Source: Ewingella americana
GTDB lineage: Bacteria > Pseudomonadota > Gammaproteobacteria > Enterobacterales > Enterobacteriaceae
Assembly: GCF_006438725.1 (NCBI RefSeq)
Contig: NZ_RCZD01000004.1
Span: 342,299-406,298, forward strand
DNA length: 64,000 nt
Reading direction: 5' to 3'
Part shown: in pieces, positions 1 to 11,021 of the stretch
Layout of the letters: every line of letters starts with the position of its first letter
How positions within the stretch are numbered: the first letter of the stretch is position 1
Made by a program: the position numbers and the translations under genes
The notes under the pieces: generated by a model
The model's input: only the letters and a program-made list of their open reading frames with translations
Database searches by the model: none
What the model was told of the DNA's origin: nothing

Positions 1-507
1 GAACGCCACCCGCAGCGGGCCGTGTGGCTGGTGGCTATTTTTGAGCCTCACCATCGCGGTGATAATGGCGGCGATCCCGGCTTTGTCATCTGCACCTAGC
101 AGCGTTTTGCCGTCAGTGGTGATCAAGGTCTGGCCGAGCAGTTGGTGCAGCACCGGAAACATCACGGGTGATAGCACTTCGTCGCCGTTGCCGAGCGCAA
201 TATCACCGCCACGATAATTCTCGACGATCTGCGGATTGACGTGTTTCGCAGTAAAGTCCGGTGCAGTATCCAAATGGGAAATGAAACCAATGGTCGGAAC
301 CTGCCAGGCGACATTGCCAGGCAACGTGCCCATGACGCAACCTTTGTCGTTGAGCGTAACCTGGTCGAACCCCAGTTCAATCATCTCGTTACGTAATTCA
401 CGTGCCAGCTTCATTTGCCCTTCAGTACTGGGCGTATGCCTGACATTGGCTTTCGATTGGGTATCAAATGAAACGTAGTGGAAGAAACGATCGAGCAACT
501 TATCCAT
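1..507 (-). CDS. pepT: Peptidase T, N-terminal part (cut by window edge)
   Basis: Cytoplasmic zinc aminotripeptidase of the M20 family, which removes the N-terminal residue from tripeptides. The first 169 residues are present; the rest lies beyond the left edge. Residues 75-84 carry the metal-binding stretch with His78 and Asp80 (SHLDTAPD), and Asp140 lies in LGADDKAG. These positions match the E. coli enzyme. The ATG at 507 gives MDKLLDRF, the usual PepT start, with AGAGGA upstream. It reads in the same direction as cobB, which ends 175 bases upstream of it. In E. coli the potABCD genes lie beside pepT; they are not on this side here. Confidence 0.97.
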   Translation of the reverse strand, partial: MDKLLDRFFHYVSFDTQSKANVRHTPSTEGQMKLARELRNEMIELGFDQVTLNDKGCVMGTLPGNVAWQVPTIGFISHLDTAPDFTAKHVNPQIVENYRGGDIALGNGDEVLSPVMFPVLHQLLGQTLITTDGKTLLGADDKAGIAAIITAMVRLKNSHQPHGPLRVAF

Positions 508-681
508 ATTTAGGTATCCTCTGGCAGTTGACTTTTATTATGCGCAGCATGAATACCGCAAATATTGCGTCAGGTCATTTTTCCCCAAGTTTAGTGGAGG
601 AAGTGTTCTGCACCGGCGCAATTTTTACTGAATTTCGCGAAATAGAGGGAAAAAACGAGGGAAAAGAGGGAAAAAGCCCGG

Positions 682-1512
682 CTAGTGCCAGGCATTATCT
701 TCTTTGGTCAAAAAAGCGTGAACAAACTCGGGGACGACCTCACTGGCAAGGCCGTACTTTTTCTCGTCAAATTCACTTTCGACCTGACTCGGCTCGAGAT
801 TCAGCTCAATCGTAAAAGCGCCCCCCAGACGCGCTTCATGGACAAAACCCGCAGCCGGATAAACATGGCCCGAAGTGCCGATAGAAATGAAGAAATCTGC
901 TTTCGCCAGTGCCTGATAGATTTCATCCATGCCAATGGGCATCTCACCAAACCAGACAATATGCGGACGCAGGGGCGCGGGGAACTGGCAGCAGTGGCAC
1001 TTATCATTCACGCTAAGATCGCGCGGCCAGTCGAATACGTGCCCAGACGCGGTACAACGCACTTTAAGCAGTTCACCATGCATGTGCATGACGCGCTTGT
1101 TGCCCGCACGCTCATGCAGATTGTCGATGTTCTGCGTCACGAGCAAAAAGTTATCGCCCAGCGCATCTTCCAGCATTGCCAGCGCCTTGTGCGCTGCGTT
1201 CGGTTGGATCTCAGGCTGTTGTAACTGCTGACGGCGCGCATTATAAAATGCCTGCACCCGTTCAGGGTCACGGCGATAGCCTTCCGGGGTAGCAACGTCC
1301 TCGACGTTATGTTCTTCCCATAACCCGTCCGCCGCGCGGAAGGTGCGGATGCCCGACTCCGCAGAAATCCCTGCACCGGTCAGGACCACGACAAACGGCC
1401 GTTTCAATGACGCTGCAGCCATATTGTCACGATGGAAAATACTTGAGCGAAAACGTTGGTGTCGTATGCGCTTATTTTTGCGAAACCGACACAGACGATG
1501 GCGTGTGCGCAT
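682..1512 (-). CDS. cobB: NAD-dependent protein deacylase (sirtuin) CobB, long form
   Basis: Class III lysine deacylase that removes acetyl and succinyl groups from proteins using NAD; it reactivates acetyl-CoA synthetase in E. coli. The NAD motif GAGIS is at 46-50, QNID at 127-130 and the catalytic His at 145 (HMHGEL). Cys153, Cys172, Cys174 and Cys175 form the zinc-ribbon region. Tyr90 and Arg93 (YxxR) are the residues tied to desuccinylation in this class. About 30 Arg-rich residues precede Met31, like the long CobB isoform of enterobacteria; translation could also start at Met31 (position 1422). In E. coli nagK separates cobB from lolE, but here cobB follows lolE directly, 35 bases apart. 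Confidence 0.96.
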   Translation of the reverse strand: MRTRHRLCRFRKNKRIRHQRFRSSIFHRDNMAAASLKRPFVVVLTGAGISAESGIRTFRAADGLWEEHNVEDVATPEGYRRDPERVQAFYNARRQQLQQPEIQPNAAHKALAMLEDALGDNFLLVTQNIDNLHERAGNKRVMHMHGELLKVRCTASGHVFDWPRDLSVNDKCHCCQFPAPLRPHIVWFGEMPIGMDEIYQALAKADFFISIGTSGHVYPAAGFVHEARLGGAFTIELNLEPSQVESEFDEKKYGLASEVVPEFVHAFLTKEDNAWH

Positions 1513-1547
1513 AAGTGCTCCTGCTTTTACAAGTCTGTTAAAAGTTT

Positions 1548-2798
1548 CTACTGGCCGCCACTGAGTACGCGTGCCGGATCAATGCGGCTGGCGCGCCGCG
1601 CCGGATACCAACTGGCAACAAGGCTAAGTACCAGCGCGGTAAACAGCACGCCCGCAACGTCCAGCCAGTGAAGTTCCGACGGTAAAAAGTCGATAAAATA
1701 AATATCGCCCGACAGGAATTGATGTCCGGTAATTTTTTGCAGCGCATTGATAATATTGGTCAGTTGATATGACGCAATCACACCCACCACCACGCCGCAG
1801 AGACTGCCCACCAGCCCGGCTAACAAACCATACCAGATGAATACCGCACGAATAAGCCCGTCTTTGGCGCCGAGTGTACGCAGAATCGCAATATCACTGC
1901 TTTTATCTTTTACGGCCATCACCAGCGTCGAGACGATATTAAAACAGGCCACGCCGATTACCAGCACCATGGCCATATACATGATGGCACGCACCATTTG
2001 GATATCACGGTACATGTAACCATAGGTGCCGATCCAGCTGCTGATATAAACATAGGCCTGCGTCACTTCACCGGCATCACGCACCAGTTTCTGCGCAGCA
2101 AAAACATCATTCACTTTGATATCAATGCCGGTGACGCTGCTGCCCATGTCCTGATACTGCTGGGCATCTGCCAGCGGTACCATGGCTAAACTGTGGTCGA
2201 GCTGACCGCTTAACTGCAAGATTCCGGTGACGTGCAGACGGATGCGTTTAGGCTGGAGCAGCTTCATTTCCGGGTCGCTGTTCGGGATCATCACCCTAAC
2301 CCAGTCATCCTGTTTTACGCCAATGGCATCGGCGACGCCTTTACCCAGAATGACCTGCTGTTCGCCCGCTTTAAAACTCTGCCAGGCATTACCCAGGACA
2401 AAACTCGGTGCTGCGCTGACGCGGGATTCCTGCTGGGGGTCAACCCCTTTGAGTTTGATCGCGCGCAGCTTGGCGCCGTGTTCAATCAGACCGTTAAATT
2501 CAACATAAGGTGCCGCAGCAGCGATGCCTGGCACTTTTTCAATGCGTTCCTGCACGCCCTGCCAGCCGTCAAATGGCTGATTGACCGGGCGTATTTCGCC
2601 GTGTGGTACCACGGCAAGCACGCGTTCTTTCAATTCCCGCTCAAAACCGTTCATGGCACTGAGGCCAACAATCAGCACCGCCACGCCCAACGCGATGCCG
2701 AGCGTCGAAATGATCGAAATCAGCGACACCATACCGCTGCGGCGGCGGCCACGGCTAAAGCGCAGGCCGATTAAAAGAGAAAATGGGATAGCTGACAT
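1548..2798 (-). CDS. lolE: Lipoprotein-releasing ABC transporter permease LolE
   Basis: Inner-membrane permease of LolCDE, which extracts outer-membrane lipoproteins from the inner membrane and hands them to LolA. The 416-residue protein has one membrane segment near residues 23-50, a large periplasmic domain, and three membrane segments in the C-terminal third. The ATG at 2798 shares its A with the TGA stop of lolD (TGATG), which indicates translational coupling. A GTG one codon earlier is possible but less likely. It is the third gene of the lolC-lolD-lolE operon. Confidence 0.97.
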   Translation of the reverse strand: MSAIPFSLLIGLRFSRGRRRSGMVSLISIISTLGIALGVAVLIVGLSAMNGFERELKERVLAVVPHGEIRPVNQPFDGWQGVQERIEKVPGIAAAAPYVEFNGLIEHGAKLRAIKLKGVDPQQESRVSAAPSFVLGNAWQSFKAGEQQVILGKGVADAIGVKQDDWVRVMIPNSDPEMKLLQPKRIRLHVTGILQLSGQLDHSLAMVPLADAQQYQDMGSSVTGIDIKVNDVFAAQKLVRDAGEVTQAYVYISSWIGTYGYMYRDIQMVRAIMYMAMVLVIGVACFNIVSTLVMAVKDKSSDIAILRTLGAKDGLIRAVFIWYGLLAGLVGSLCGVVVGVIASYQLTNIINALQKITGHQFLSGDIYFIDFLPSELHWLDVAGVLFTALVLSLVASWYPARRASRIDPARVLSGGQ

Positions 2799-3520
2799 CA
2801 CTTAGCTCCCAGCAGGGTCGAATCCTGTTGCAACTTCCCGTCACGCATCTCCAACTGACGGTTCATGCGCTTGGCCAGTTGCAGGTCATGGGTGACGACC
2901 AAAAAGGCCGTGCCCTGACGCACATTCAATTCCCCCAGCAGGTCGAAAATGCTGTCTGCGTTTTTTTGGTCCAGGTTACCGGTCGGTTCATCAGCCAGTA
3001 CCAGCGACGGGTTGTTCACCAGTGCACGGGCAATGGCCACACGCTGACGCTCGCCGCCAGAGAGTTCAGACGGGCGGTGTTTGCTACGGTGTTGCAGGCC
3101 AACTGCCGCCAGCATCGCCATGGATTTTTCTTCCACGTCAGCAGCTTTGCCTTTACCAATTAACAGCGGCATGCCGACGTTTTCCATCGCGGTAAAATCT
3201 GGCAGTAAATGGTGGAACTGGTAGATAAAGCCCAGTTCGCGATTACGCAATTCGGCCTTAGCTGCGGAAGACATCGTATTGAGCGAAGTGCCTTTAAACA
3301 CGACTTTGCCGGACGTCGGGGAATCAAGGCCACCCAGCAGATGCAAAAGAGTGCTTTTACCTGAACCAGAGCTGCCGACAATCGCCATCATTTCGCCCGG
3401 CTGGATAGCAAAAGAGACATCGCGCAGCACGTCGGTGTGCATTTTACCTTCCGTGTAAGTCTTACAGAGGTTTTCGCACTGCAATAATAGGTCGCCCTGC
3501 GATGATAAAATGTTACTCAT
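2798..3520 (-). CDS. lolD: Lipoprotein-releasing ABC transporter ATPase LolD
   Basis: Cytoplasmic ATPase that drives lipoprotein release by LolCE. The 240 residues contain Walker [10 protein letters not shown] at 49-57, the signature LSGGERQR at 153-160 and Walker B with D-loop [10 protein letters not shown] at 175-184, then an H-loop in VVTHDLQ. It overlaps lolC by 8 bases at its start and lolE by one base at its end, so the three genes form one tight operon. Confidence 0.98.
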   Translation of the reverse strand: MSNILSSQGDLLLQCENLCKTYTEGKMHTDVLRDVSFAIQPGEMMAIVGSSGSGKSTLLHLLGGLDSPTSGKVVFKGTSLNTMSSAAKAELRNRELGFIYQFHHLLPDFTAMENVGMPLLIGKGKAADVEEKSMAMLAAVGLQHRSKHRPSELSGGERQRVAIARALVNNPSLVLADEPTGNLDQKNADSIFDLLGELNVRQGTAFLVVTHDLQLAKRMNRQLEMRDGKLQQDSTLLGAK

Positions 3521-4715
3521 AACGTAAAGCCTCTGCAGGTTGGGCGGCAGCTGCGCGCCACGAAGGGTAAAGCGTAGATAATAAAGCGATCGCCATGGCG
3601 ATCAGCGCGATAATCAGCACTTGTGGGGTTTCGATGTCCACGGGTAGTGAAGCGCCATCGAGCATCAGGCCAATCGCAGGCATGATGTTATTCAACTGGG
3701 TAGCCAGTACCACGCCGAGCACAGCACCGAGCAGCGCGCCGATGATCCCAGCACTCGCCCCCTGCACCATAAACACCGCCATGATCTGACGGCGGGTCAG
3801 TCCCTGCGTTTGCAGAATCGCCACTTCGCCCTGCTTCTCCATTACCAGCAGGCCGAGGGAAGTAATGATGTTAAAAGCCGCCACGGCAACGATCAGGCTC
3901 AGCAGCAGACCCATCATGTTTTTTTCCATGCGCACCGCCTGGAATAACTCACCGCGACGTTCGCGCCAGTCTTTCCACTCGGTGCCTTTCGGCAGGGTTT
4001 GCGCGCTGAGGCTATCAACATCCAGCGGCTTGTCGAGGAACAGACGCCAACCGGTGACATACCCTTTCGGGTAGAGCATCAGGCGGGATGCATCCTGCTG
4101 ATTAACCAGCATCTGGTAGCCGTCCACTTCACTGTTGGCGGCAAAGGTTCCGGCAACGGTGAACAGGCGCTGGCTGGGAATGCGGCCCATTGGGGTGAAC
4201 TGGCTGACGCTGGTGACCATCAGACGCAACTGGTCGCCGCGTTTGACTTTCAGCTGTTGTGCCAGTTGGTCGCCGAGAATGACGTTGTACTGACCCGGTT
4301 GCAGCACCTGTTGATTCACCGCCACCATATAATTGGAGAGCGGGTCTTTCTCATCAGGATTCACGCCCAGCATCACGCCGACGGCCACACTGCCGGGGCT
4401 TTGCAGCACCACGTCGCCGGTGGTCAGTGGCACGGCGCGGGTTACGCCCCTCAGCGCAGCGACATCGCCATGAGTGATTTTTTGGGGATCCAGCGACCCC
4501 TGTGCCGTGGTCACCAACGCCTGAGGCATCAGACCCAGAATGTTACCCTCCAGATCCTTCTCAAAACCGTTCATGACCGATAACACCGTCACCAGCGCCA
4601 TCACCCCGAGGGTAATACCGATGGTAGAAAGCCAGGAGACAAACCGCCCAAAGCGGTCTGAAGCACGCCCGCGCATGTAGCGCAGGCCTATAAATAACGC
4701 GACAGGTTGATACAT
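3513..4715 (-). CDS. lolC: Lipoprotein-releasing ABC transporter permease LolC
   Basis: Inner-membrane permease paired with LolE; in E. coli LolC binds LolA through a periplasmic hook. The 400-residue protein has an N-terminal membrane segment near residues 25-50, a periplasmic domain of about 200 residues and three C-terminal membrane segments. The opening [17 protein letters not shown] is typical of LolC. It is the first gene of lolCDE and diverges from mfd across 238 bases that must hold both promoters. Confidence 0.97.
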   Translation of the reverse strand: MYQPVALFIGLRYMRGRASDRFGRFVSWLSTIGITLGVMALVTVLSVMNGFEKDLEGNILGLMPQALVTTAQGSLDPQKITHGDVAALRGVTRAVPLTTGDVVLQSPGSVAVGVMLGVNPDEKDPLSNYMVAVNQQVLQPGQYNVILGDQLAQQLKVKRGDQLRLMVTSVSQFTPMGRIPSQRLFTVAGTFAANSEVDGYQMLVNQQDASRLMLYPKGYVTGWRLFLDKPLDVDSLSAQTLPKGTEWKDWRERRGELFQAVRMEKNMMGLLLSLIVAVAAFNIITSLGLLVMEKQGEVAILQTQGLTRRQIMAVFMVQGASAGIIGALLGAVLGVVLATQLNNIMPAIGLMLDGASLPVDIETPQVLIIALIAMAIALLSTLYPSWRAAAAQPAEALRYE

Positions 4716-4953
4716 GACATCCGTTTTACGTGCTTGGCCGTGTTAAGTGCATGGCGCAGACTAAAGTGATCAAGGATAATAAAGGCTAGTCCCGCTTTAT
4801 GGAACCACTAACGGTATTAACCCCCCGGCTTTATTGTCTTTTATAGATTTTATTATTGGATAATCGGGTTGACCCCGATAAGCACAGCATCGCAAGATAC
4901 GCTCTGCAAATCAGGTCCAGATGGCCGCCGACAACGAGATAACAAAATAGCCT

Positions 4954-7900
4954 ATGCCTCAAGATCATCGTTATTCTTTGCCTGAACGTCCCGGCGATAC
5001 CCGCGCACTGGGGCAGCTCACGGGTTCTGCATGCGCATTGGAATGTGCCGCAATCAGCGAACGTCACGCCGGTCCGGTGATGCTCATCGCACCTGACATG
5101 CAAAATGCCCTGCGCCTGCGCGATGAAATTCAGCAATTTACCGACCTGAAAGTGATCAACATTTCTGACTGGGAAACGCTGCCATACGACAGTTTTTCGC
5201 CACATCAGGAGATCATCTCTTCCCGCCTCTCAAGCCTTTACCAATTGCCAATGCTCGAGCGCGGCATCATTATTTTGCCGGTTAACACGCTGATGCAGCG
5301 GGTTTGTCCTCACGAATTCCTGCACGGCCACGCGCTGGTCATGAAAAAAGGCCAGTTGCTATCGCGTGACAAACTGCGTGCCCAACTGGAGCAAGCGGGT
5401 TACCGCAGTGTTGATCAGGTGATGGAACACGGTGAGTTTGCCACGCGTGGCGCCCTGCTGGACCTCTATCCGATGGGCAGCGACGAGCCGTACCGCATCG
5501 ACTTTTTCGACGATGAAATCGACAGCCTGCGGGTGTTTGACGTCGATACCCAGCGCACGCTGAGTGAAGTCGCACAGATTAACCTTCTGCCTGCACACGA
5601 ATTCCCGACCGACAAAACCGCCATCGAACTGTTTCGCAGCCAGTGGCGTGAAAAGTTCGAAGTGCGCCGCGACGCCGAACATGTTTATCAGCAGGTGAGT
5701 AAAGGCACGTTCCCAGCCGGGATCGAATACTGGCAACCGCTGTTTTTCAGCCAGCCGCTGACCACGTTATTTAGCTATTTGCCGAAAAATACCCTGCTGC
5801 TCAATACCGGCGATCTGGAAAGCGCCGCCGACCGTTTCTGGCTTGACGCGACTCAGCGCTATGAGAGCCGCCGCGTAGACCCAATGCGCCCGCTGCTGGA
5901 ACCTGAAACCCTGTGGCTACGGGTGGATTCACTGTTTAGCGAGTTGAAAGAGTGGCCGCGCATTCAGTTGAAGACTGACGTACTGCCGAACAAAACCGCC
6001 AATACAAACCTCAGTTATCAGGCGTTGCCGGACCTCTCCGTGCAGCCGCAAAATAAAGCGCCGATGGATAACCTGCGCCGCTTTAACGAATCCTTCGCGG
6101 GCAGCCTGGTGTTCTCGGTAGAAAGCGAGGGGCGTCGCGAAACCCTGCAGGACCTGTTGGCGCGGATTAAGCTTAATCCGACGCTTATCACCCGTATTGA
6201 AGAAGCTCAAACGACAGGCCGTTACATCATGATCGGCGCCTGCGAGCGCGGTTTCCTCGACAGTGACAAACAGTTGGCGCTGGTTTGTGAAAGCGATCTG
6301 CTCGGTGAGCGCGTTGCACGCCGTCGTCAGGACAGCCGCCGCGCCATTAATACCGACACGCTGATCCGCAATCTGGCGGAATTGCGCACCGGCCAGCCGG
6401 TGGTACATATGGAGCACGGTGTCGGACGTTATCTCGGTCTGACTACGCTGGAAACCGGCGGCATCAAAGCCGAATACCTGATCCTCACCTATGCGGGTGA
6501 AGACAAACTTTACGTACCGGTTTCTTCGCTGCACCTCATCAGCCGCTATGCCGGAGGCGCTGATGAAAGCGCGCCGCTGCACAAGTTAGGCGGTGAAGCC
6601 TGGTCCAAGGCCCGGCAGAAAGCGGCCGAAAAGGTTCGCGACGTCGCGGCCGAGTTGCTGGATATCTATGCCCAGCGCGAAGCCAAAAAAGGTTTCGCCT
6701 TCAAACATGACAAGCAGCAGTACCAATTGTTCTGTCAGACCTTCCCATTTGAAACCACACCAGACCAGGCTCAGGCGATTAACGCCGTATTGACCGATAT
6801 GACTCAGCCACTGGCGATGGACCGTCTGGTATGTGGCGACGTGGGCTTTGGTAAAACCGAAGTGGCGATGCGCGCAGCATTTCTTGCTGTCTCGAACAAT
6901 AAACAGGTTGCCGTACTGGTGCCAACCACGCTGCTGGCACAACAGCACTTCGACAACTTCCGTGACCGTTTCGCCAATTGGCCAGTGCGCATCGAAATGA
7001 TGTCGCGTTTTCGCAGTGCCAAAGAACAGAATGTGGTACTGGAACAGGCGATCGACGGCAAGGTGGATATCATCATCGGTACCCATAAATTGCTGCAAAG
7101 TAATTTGCACTGGAAGGATCTCGGCCTGCTGATTGTCGATGAAGAGCACCGCTTCGGCGTGCGCCACAAAGAGCGTATCAAAGCAATGCGGGCCGATGTG
7201 GATATTCTGACCCTGACCGCGACCCCCATTCCGCGCACGCTAAACATGGCGATGAGCGGGATGCGTGATTTATCGATCATTGCCACGCCACCGGCACGCC
7301 GTCTGGCGGTCAAAACCTTCGTACGTGAATACGACAGTCTGGTTATCCGCGAAGCCATCTTGCGTGAAGTTTTGCGCGGCGGCCAGGTCTACTACCTGTT
7401 TAACGACGTAGAAAACATCGACAAAGCTGCCGACAAACTGGCTGAACTGGTACCGGAGGCACGCATTGCCATCGGCCACGGTCAGATGCGTGAACGCGAT
7501 CTCGAACGGGTCATGAACGACTTCCACCACCAGCGTTTCAATGTACTGGTATGTACCACCATTATCGAAACCGGCATCGATATTCCGAGTGCCAACACCA
7601 TCATTATTGAGCGCGCAGATCATCTCGGCCTGGCACAGTTGCATCAACTGCGAGGCCGCGTCGGGCGCTCGCATCATCAGGCTTATGCCTACCTGTTAAC
7701 ACCGCCGCCAAAAGCGATGTCAAAAGATGCCTTAAAGCGCCTGGAAGCCATCGCGTCGCTGGAAGATTTAGGTGCAGGGTTTGCGCTCGCGACGCATGAC
7801 CTTGAGATTCGTGGTGCGGGCGAACTGCTTGGTGAAGGCCAAAGCGGCCAGATGACCAGTATCGGTTTTACGCTGTATATGGAGCTATTAGAAAACGCGG

Positions 7901-8397
7901 TCGAAGCACTTAAAGAGGGGCGTGAACCGTCGCTGGAAGATTTGACCACCAGCCAGACAGACGTTGAAATGCGCATGCCAGCCCTGTTGCCGGAGGAGTA
8001 TATTCCTGACGTCAACACGCGTCTGTCCCTGTATAAACGCATTGCCAGTTCAGGCAGCGAGAGCGAACTCGATGAGCTGCGCGTGGAGCTGATTGACCGT
8101 TTCGGCACATTGCCGGACGGTGCACGGAATCTGCTACTTATTGCGGTGCTGCGTCTGAAAGCCAAAGCGTTGGGCATCAAGCGTATCGAAGGTAATGAAC
8201 GCGGTGGTTTTGTCGAATTCAGCGAGAAAAATCGTGTGAATCCAGGCTATCTGATTGGTCTGTTGCAGAAACAGCCTCAGATTTACCGTCTCGACGGACC
8301 GACTAAGCTGAAGTTTATGATTGACCTGACTGACCGGCCGAAACGCCTAAAATTCGTGGACGATTTACTGGCAGCCTTCGCAGAAAACCTGACCTAA
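4954..8397 (+). CDS. mfd: Transcription-repair coupling factor Mfd
   Basis: ATP-driven translocase that displaces RNA polymerase stalled at DNA damage and recruits UvrA. The 1147-residue length equals the family norm. In order: a UvrB-like region for UvrA contact (about 1-345), a CarD-like RNA polymerase-binding domain (about 475-550), a RecG-like helicase core with Walker A GFGKT near residue 631 and DEEH near 729, and a C-terminal autoinhibitory domain (about 990-1147). The LTATPIPRTL and QLRGRVGRS helicase motifs are intact. It is monocistronic and ends just before a strong terminator. Confidence 0.98.
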   Translation: MPQDHRYSLPERPGDTRALGQLTGSACALECAAISERHAGPVMLIAPDMQNALRLRDEIQQFTDLKVINISDWETLPYDSFSPHQEIISSRLSSLYQLPMLERGIIILPVNTLMQRVCPHEFLHGHALVMKKGQLLSRDKLRAQLEQAGYRSVDQVMEHGEFATRGALLDLYPMGSDEPYRIDFFDDEIDSLRVFDVDTQRTLSEVAQINLLPAHEFPTDKTAIELFRSQWREKFEVRRDAEHVYQQVSKGTFPAGIEYWQPLFFSQPLTTLFSYLPKNTLLLNTGDLESAADRFWLDATQRYESRRVDPMRPLLEPETLWLRVDSLFSELKEWPRIQLKTDVLPNKTANTNLSYQALPDLSVQPQNKAPMDNLRRFNESFAGSLVFSVESEGRRETLQDLLARIKLNPTLITRIEEAQTTGRYIMIGACERGFLDSDKQLALVCESDLLGERVARRRQDSRRAINTDTLIRNLAELRTGQPVVHMEHGVGRYLGLTTLETGGIKAEYLILTYAGEDKLYVPVSSLHLISRYAGGADESAPLHKLGGEAWSKARQKAAEKVRDVAAELLDIYAQREAKKGFAFKHDKQQYQLFCQTFPFETTPDQAQAINAVLTDMTQPLAMDRLVCGDVGFGKTEVAMRAAFLAVSNNKQVAVLVPTTLLAQQHFDNFRDRFANWPVRIEMMSRFRSAKEQNVVLEQAIDGKVDIIIGTHKLLQSNLHWKDLGLLIVDEEHRFGVRHKERIKAMRADVDILTLTATPIPRTLNMAMSGMRDLSIIATPPARRLAVKTFVREYDSLVIREAILREVLRGGQVYYLFNDVENIDKAADKLAELVPEARIAIGHGQMRERDLERVMNDFHHQRFNVLVCTTIIETGIDIPSANTIIIERADHLGLAQLHQLRGRVGRSHHQAYAYLLTPPPKAMSKDALKRLEAIASLEDLGAGFALATHDLEIRGAGELLGEGQSGQMTSIGFTLYMELLENAVEALKEGREPSLEDLTTSQTDVEMRMPALLPEEYIPDVNTRLSLYKRIASSGSESELDELRVELIDRFGTLPDGARNLLLIAVLRLKAKALGIKRIEGNERGGFVEFSEKNRVNPGYLIGLLQKQPQIYRLDGPTKLKFMIDLTDRPKRLKFVDDLLAAFAENLT

Positions 8398-8414
8398 CGC
8401 ACCCAGTCATTACG

Positions 8415-8454
8415 CACAAAAAAGCCTGAGGTCGAAACCTCAGGCTTTTTTGTG
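8415..8454. terminator. Bidirectional terminator between mfd and ycfJ
   Basis: Perfect 18-bp stem with a CGAA tetraloop (8433-8436). Six A residues on the left arm and six T residues on the right arm let it work for mfd (plus) and ycfJ (minus). Confidence 0.93.
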
Positions 8455-8467
8455 AAACGGCTTCAGA

Positions 8468-9004
8468 TTAGGTACGAGTCAGCTGTAACTGGCCACCTTT
8501 ATCCAGAGGAATTTGAGTGCCCGGATCATGATCCATGCGCACTTTACCCTGCTGATCGCCGATTTTGTAAGTCACGTCATAACCCAGATTTTTTTCTGAC
8601 TTATCATACACCGTACTGCAACGCTGTTGCTGCGTGGTGTAGGTATCACCTTCCTGCATACTGCTCTGTACACGGTTACCGGCATAGCCGCCACCCAGCG
8701 CACCGGCTACGGTCGCAACATCGCGACCACGACCGTTACCAAACTGATGCCCCAACACACCACCTGCAACGGCACCCAGCACGGAACCGGCAATCTGATG
8801 CTCATCCTGCACCGGGCGTCTGTGAGTAACAGTGACGTTACGGCACTCCTGGCGAGGCGTTTTGACCGTTTCTTTAATCGGCGTTGCGCTGAGTACCTGC
8901 GCATACTGCGGACCTGAAGAAAAGACATTCATACTTGCGACTGCTGCGATGCCGAGCGCGGCAGCAACACCGATACCGACGCCAGCTAACATTGATTTGT
9001 TCAC
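8468..9004 (-). CDS. ycfJ: YcfJ, glycine-zipper envelope protein
   Basis: 178-residue protein of the glycine-zipper 2TM family, close to E. coli YcfJ; its precise role is not settled. Residues 1-25 form a hydrophobic N-terminal segment (signal or anchor). A Gly/Ala-rich zipper follows near residues 70-110 (GSVLGAVAGGVLGHQFG), then a soluble C-terminal region with KIGDQQGKVRMD. I chose the GTG at 9004 because GGAGGA lies upstream at good spacing and the protein then begins VNKSMLAG as in E. coli. The longer open frame to 9163 has no such support. Confidence 0.92.
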   Translation of the reverse strand: MNKSMLAGVGIGVAAALGIAAVASMNVFSSGPQYAQVLSATPIKETVKTPRQECRNVTVTHRRPVQDEHQIAGSVLGAVAGGVLGHQFGNGRGRDVATVAGALGGGYAGNRVQSSMQEGDTYTTQQQRCSTVYDKSEKNLGYDVTYKIGDQQGKVRMDHDPGTQIPLDKGGQLQLTRT

Positions 9005-9383
9005 AGGACATCCTCCTGAAAATGTTACCACGCATTCTGTGACCCCTTCGTACCGGACCTCCCATCTGTCTAAAGAGTGAGATACCGTGTCGGGTAACAG
9101 GACCTCAATCGGCATAGCCGGTTTTTGAGGGATCGGCGTGCGTGAATCGCCGTCTGTAAACAACGTAAAGTCTGCACAAAGTTTTACATTCCGGCAATAA
9201 GACTCAAGGACGAAAAGAGCATCTGTGACTGGCGAAACGAGGGTTTAGGAGGATTCTTAGCGAACGAAATTGTTTATATGAAATCTTATGCTGAATGTGA
9301 TCAGGATAGCGGAAAAAGTTCAAAAGCCTGTTATTACAGGCTTTTGAAATGAATCGATTCAGCCTAGCTGGCTAAAAAATAGC
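9005..9383. other. Intergenic region between ycfJ and ndh
   Basis: The region holds the ycfJ promoter side and the 3' end of ndh. The only clear element is the ndh terminator hairpin at 9319-9348. No coding frame with a ribosome binding site was found. Confidence 0.6.
9319..9348 (-). terminator. Terminator of ndh
   Basis: A perfect 12-bp stem, TTCAAAAGCCTG with its complement, around a TTATTA loop. On the minus strand a T-rich tract follows. It lies 36 bases past the ndh stop codon. Confidence 0.8.
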
Positions 9384-10691
9384 TTAGTGCAGTTTTAAAC
9401 GGGGACGAATTACTTTGTTAATTCCCCCTACCAGCATCATCAGCCCGGTTTTGGTGTAGCCGTGCAGCGCAATCTGGTGCATGCGGTAAAGCGAGACATA
9501 CACGATACGTGCAATACGCCCTTCCACCATCATTGAGCCTTTCATCAGGTTACCCATCAGACTGCCAACCGTACTGAAGCGCGACAGAGAGACCAATGAG
9601 CCGTGATCTTTATAGACGTACTCTTTCAGACTCTGGCCCTTGCGCTGCGCCATAATATTGTCGAAACAGCGTGACGCCATCTGGTGTGCGGACTGAGCAC
9701 GTGGAGGGACAAATCCCCCGCTTTTTTGTGGGCAGGAGGCGCAGTCGCCAATCGCAAAGATGTTAGGATCAAGTGTGGTTTGCAGCGTCGGCTCCACCAC
9801 CAACTGGTTGATACGGTTAGTTTCCAGACCGGCAATCTCTTTCATGAAGTCAGGCGCTTTAATGCCCGCCGCCCACACCATCAGGTCGGCTTCAATAAAC
9901 TCACCATCTTTGGTGTTCAGACCCTTTTTCTCGGCGCTGGTAACCATGGTTTTGGTCAACACTCGCACGCCCAGTTTGGTCAGTTCCTGATGTGCCGCAG
10001 CGGAAATACGCGGTGGCAAAGCAGGAAGAATACGTTCACCGGCTTCCACCAGCGTGACATTCAGCGCCTGGCTGTCCAAACCCTCGAAACCATAACTGTG
10101 CAGCTGTTTAACGGCATTATGCAGCTCAGCCGACAGCTCAACGCCGGTCGCGCCGCCGCCGACAATCGCAATGTTCACTTTCTTCTGCTTGTCCGCGCTG
10201 GCGGAAAACTTCAGGAACAGATTGAGCATTTCGTTATGGAAACGGTGGGCCTGATGTGGGTTGTCGAGGAAGATACAGTGATCTTTCACGCCGGGTGTAC
10301 CAAAGTCATTTGACGCACTCCCCAGCGCCATCACCAATGTGTCGTAGGTGATATCACGTGCGGGGACCAGGACCTCACCGTTTTTTTCATCGATGATTTC
10401 AGCCAGCTGAATGGTTTGTGTCTCGCGGTTAATATCAACCAGCGAGCCGATCTGGAAGTTAAAGCCGTGGTTACGGGCGTGTGCCAGATAGCTCAGCGCG
10501 TCCACACCGTCGTCCAGGCTGCCGGTGGCCACCTCATGTAACAGCGGCTTCCATAAATGGCTGTGGTTACGGTCCACCAGCACGATTTCGGCTTTCTTTT
10601 TGCGACCAAGTTTATGACCCAGGCTGGTAGCAAGCTCCAGACCACCGGCACCACCGCCGATAATCACGATTTTCTTCATGGATGTAGTCAA
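9384..10691 (-). CDS. ndh: NADH dehydrogenase II (NDH-2)
   Basis: Peripheral inner-membrane flavoenzyme that passes electrons from NADH to quinone without pumping protons. The FAD-binding motif [10 protein letters not shown] is at the N-terminus and the NADH motif [10 protein letters not shown] near residue 175; the C-terminal membrane-binding region contains [11 protein letters not shown] favour the TTG at 10691, giving (M)TTSMKKIV: the strong GAGGGGG ribosome site is five bases from it but only two bases from the ATG at 10694. An FNR-type box lies upstream, in line with the anaerobic repression of ndh in E. coli. Confidence 0.96.
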   Translation of the reverse strand: MTTSMKKIVIIGGGAGGLELATSLGHKLGRKKKAEIVLVDRNHSHLWKPLLHEVATGSLDDGVDALSYLAHARNHGFNFQIGSLVDINRETQTIQLAEIIDEKNGEVLVPARDITYDTLVMALGSASNDFGTPGVKDHCIFLDNPHQAHRFHNEMLNLFLKFSASADKQKKVNIAIVGGGATGVELSAELHNAVKQLHSYGFEGLDSQALNVTLVEAGERILPALPPRISAAAHQELTKLGVRVLTKTMVTSAEKKGLNTKDGEFIEADLMVWAAGIKAPDFMKEIAGLETNRINQLVVEPTLQTTLDPNIFAIGDCASCPQKSGGFVPPRAQSAHQMASRCFDNIMAQRKGQSLKEYVYKDHGSLVSLSRFSTVGSLMGNLMKGSMMVEGRIARIVYVSLYRMHQIALHGYTKTGLMMLVGGINKVIRPRLKLH

Positions 10692-10824
10692 CATGACCCC
10701 CTCAAATGTGAACCAATTGTTATCTAAGAGTAAAATTATTATCCTTAGAATACATAGGGTTGGCTTAAGTTAAATCGGTATCTGCCCCGAGAATAACATG
10801 CGTGGTGATTTGGTCATACCAAAA

Positions 10825-10838
10825 TTGACATACATCAA
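10825..10838. promoter_or_regulatory. FNR-like box upstream of ndh
   Basis: TTGACATACATCAA matches the FNR consensus TTGAT-N4-ATCAA with one mismatch. It is centred about 137 bases upstream of the ndh start. ndh is FNR-repressed in E. coli; a role here is inferred from motif and position. Confidence 0.65.
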
Positions 10839-10966
10839 TTTAAATCCATTCAGTGGAAATCACTTAGCGGAATGGCACGGTTTTTGACCTTTTTGAATCA
10901 GGGGGTTAGGAGGGAATCACAGAAAAACTTCATTATGAATGAGAAATGCAGCGGGCATGATTTGCC

Positions 10967-11004
10967 AAAAAAAAACGGCCACAGATACTTGCCTGTGACC
11001 GTTT
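10967..11004 (-). terminator. Terminator of ycfP
   Basis: A 12-bp stem with one mismatch (AAACGGCCACAG at 10973-10984 against CTGTGACCGTTT at 10993-11004). On the minus strand it runs into nine T residues. Confidence 0.88.
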
Positions 11005-11021
11005 GTTCCCTCACCGAACGA

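Larger units (their letters stand above)
10692..11021. other. Intergenic region between ndh and ycfP
   Basis: Holds the ndh promoter side, including the FNR-like box at 10825-10838, and the ycfP terminator at 10967-11004. No credible gene was seen. Confidence 0.6.

Noticed and set aside
640..675. Repeated GAGGGAAAA words near the cobB 3' end
   Set aside because: Only three imperfect short units; no array structure or known element.
5929..7167. Two long open frames opposite mfd
   Set aside because: mfd is intact and conserved over this whole stretch; the opposite frames match nothing and are a codon-bias effect.
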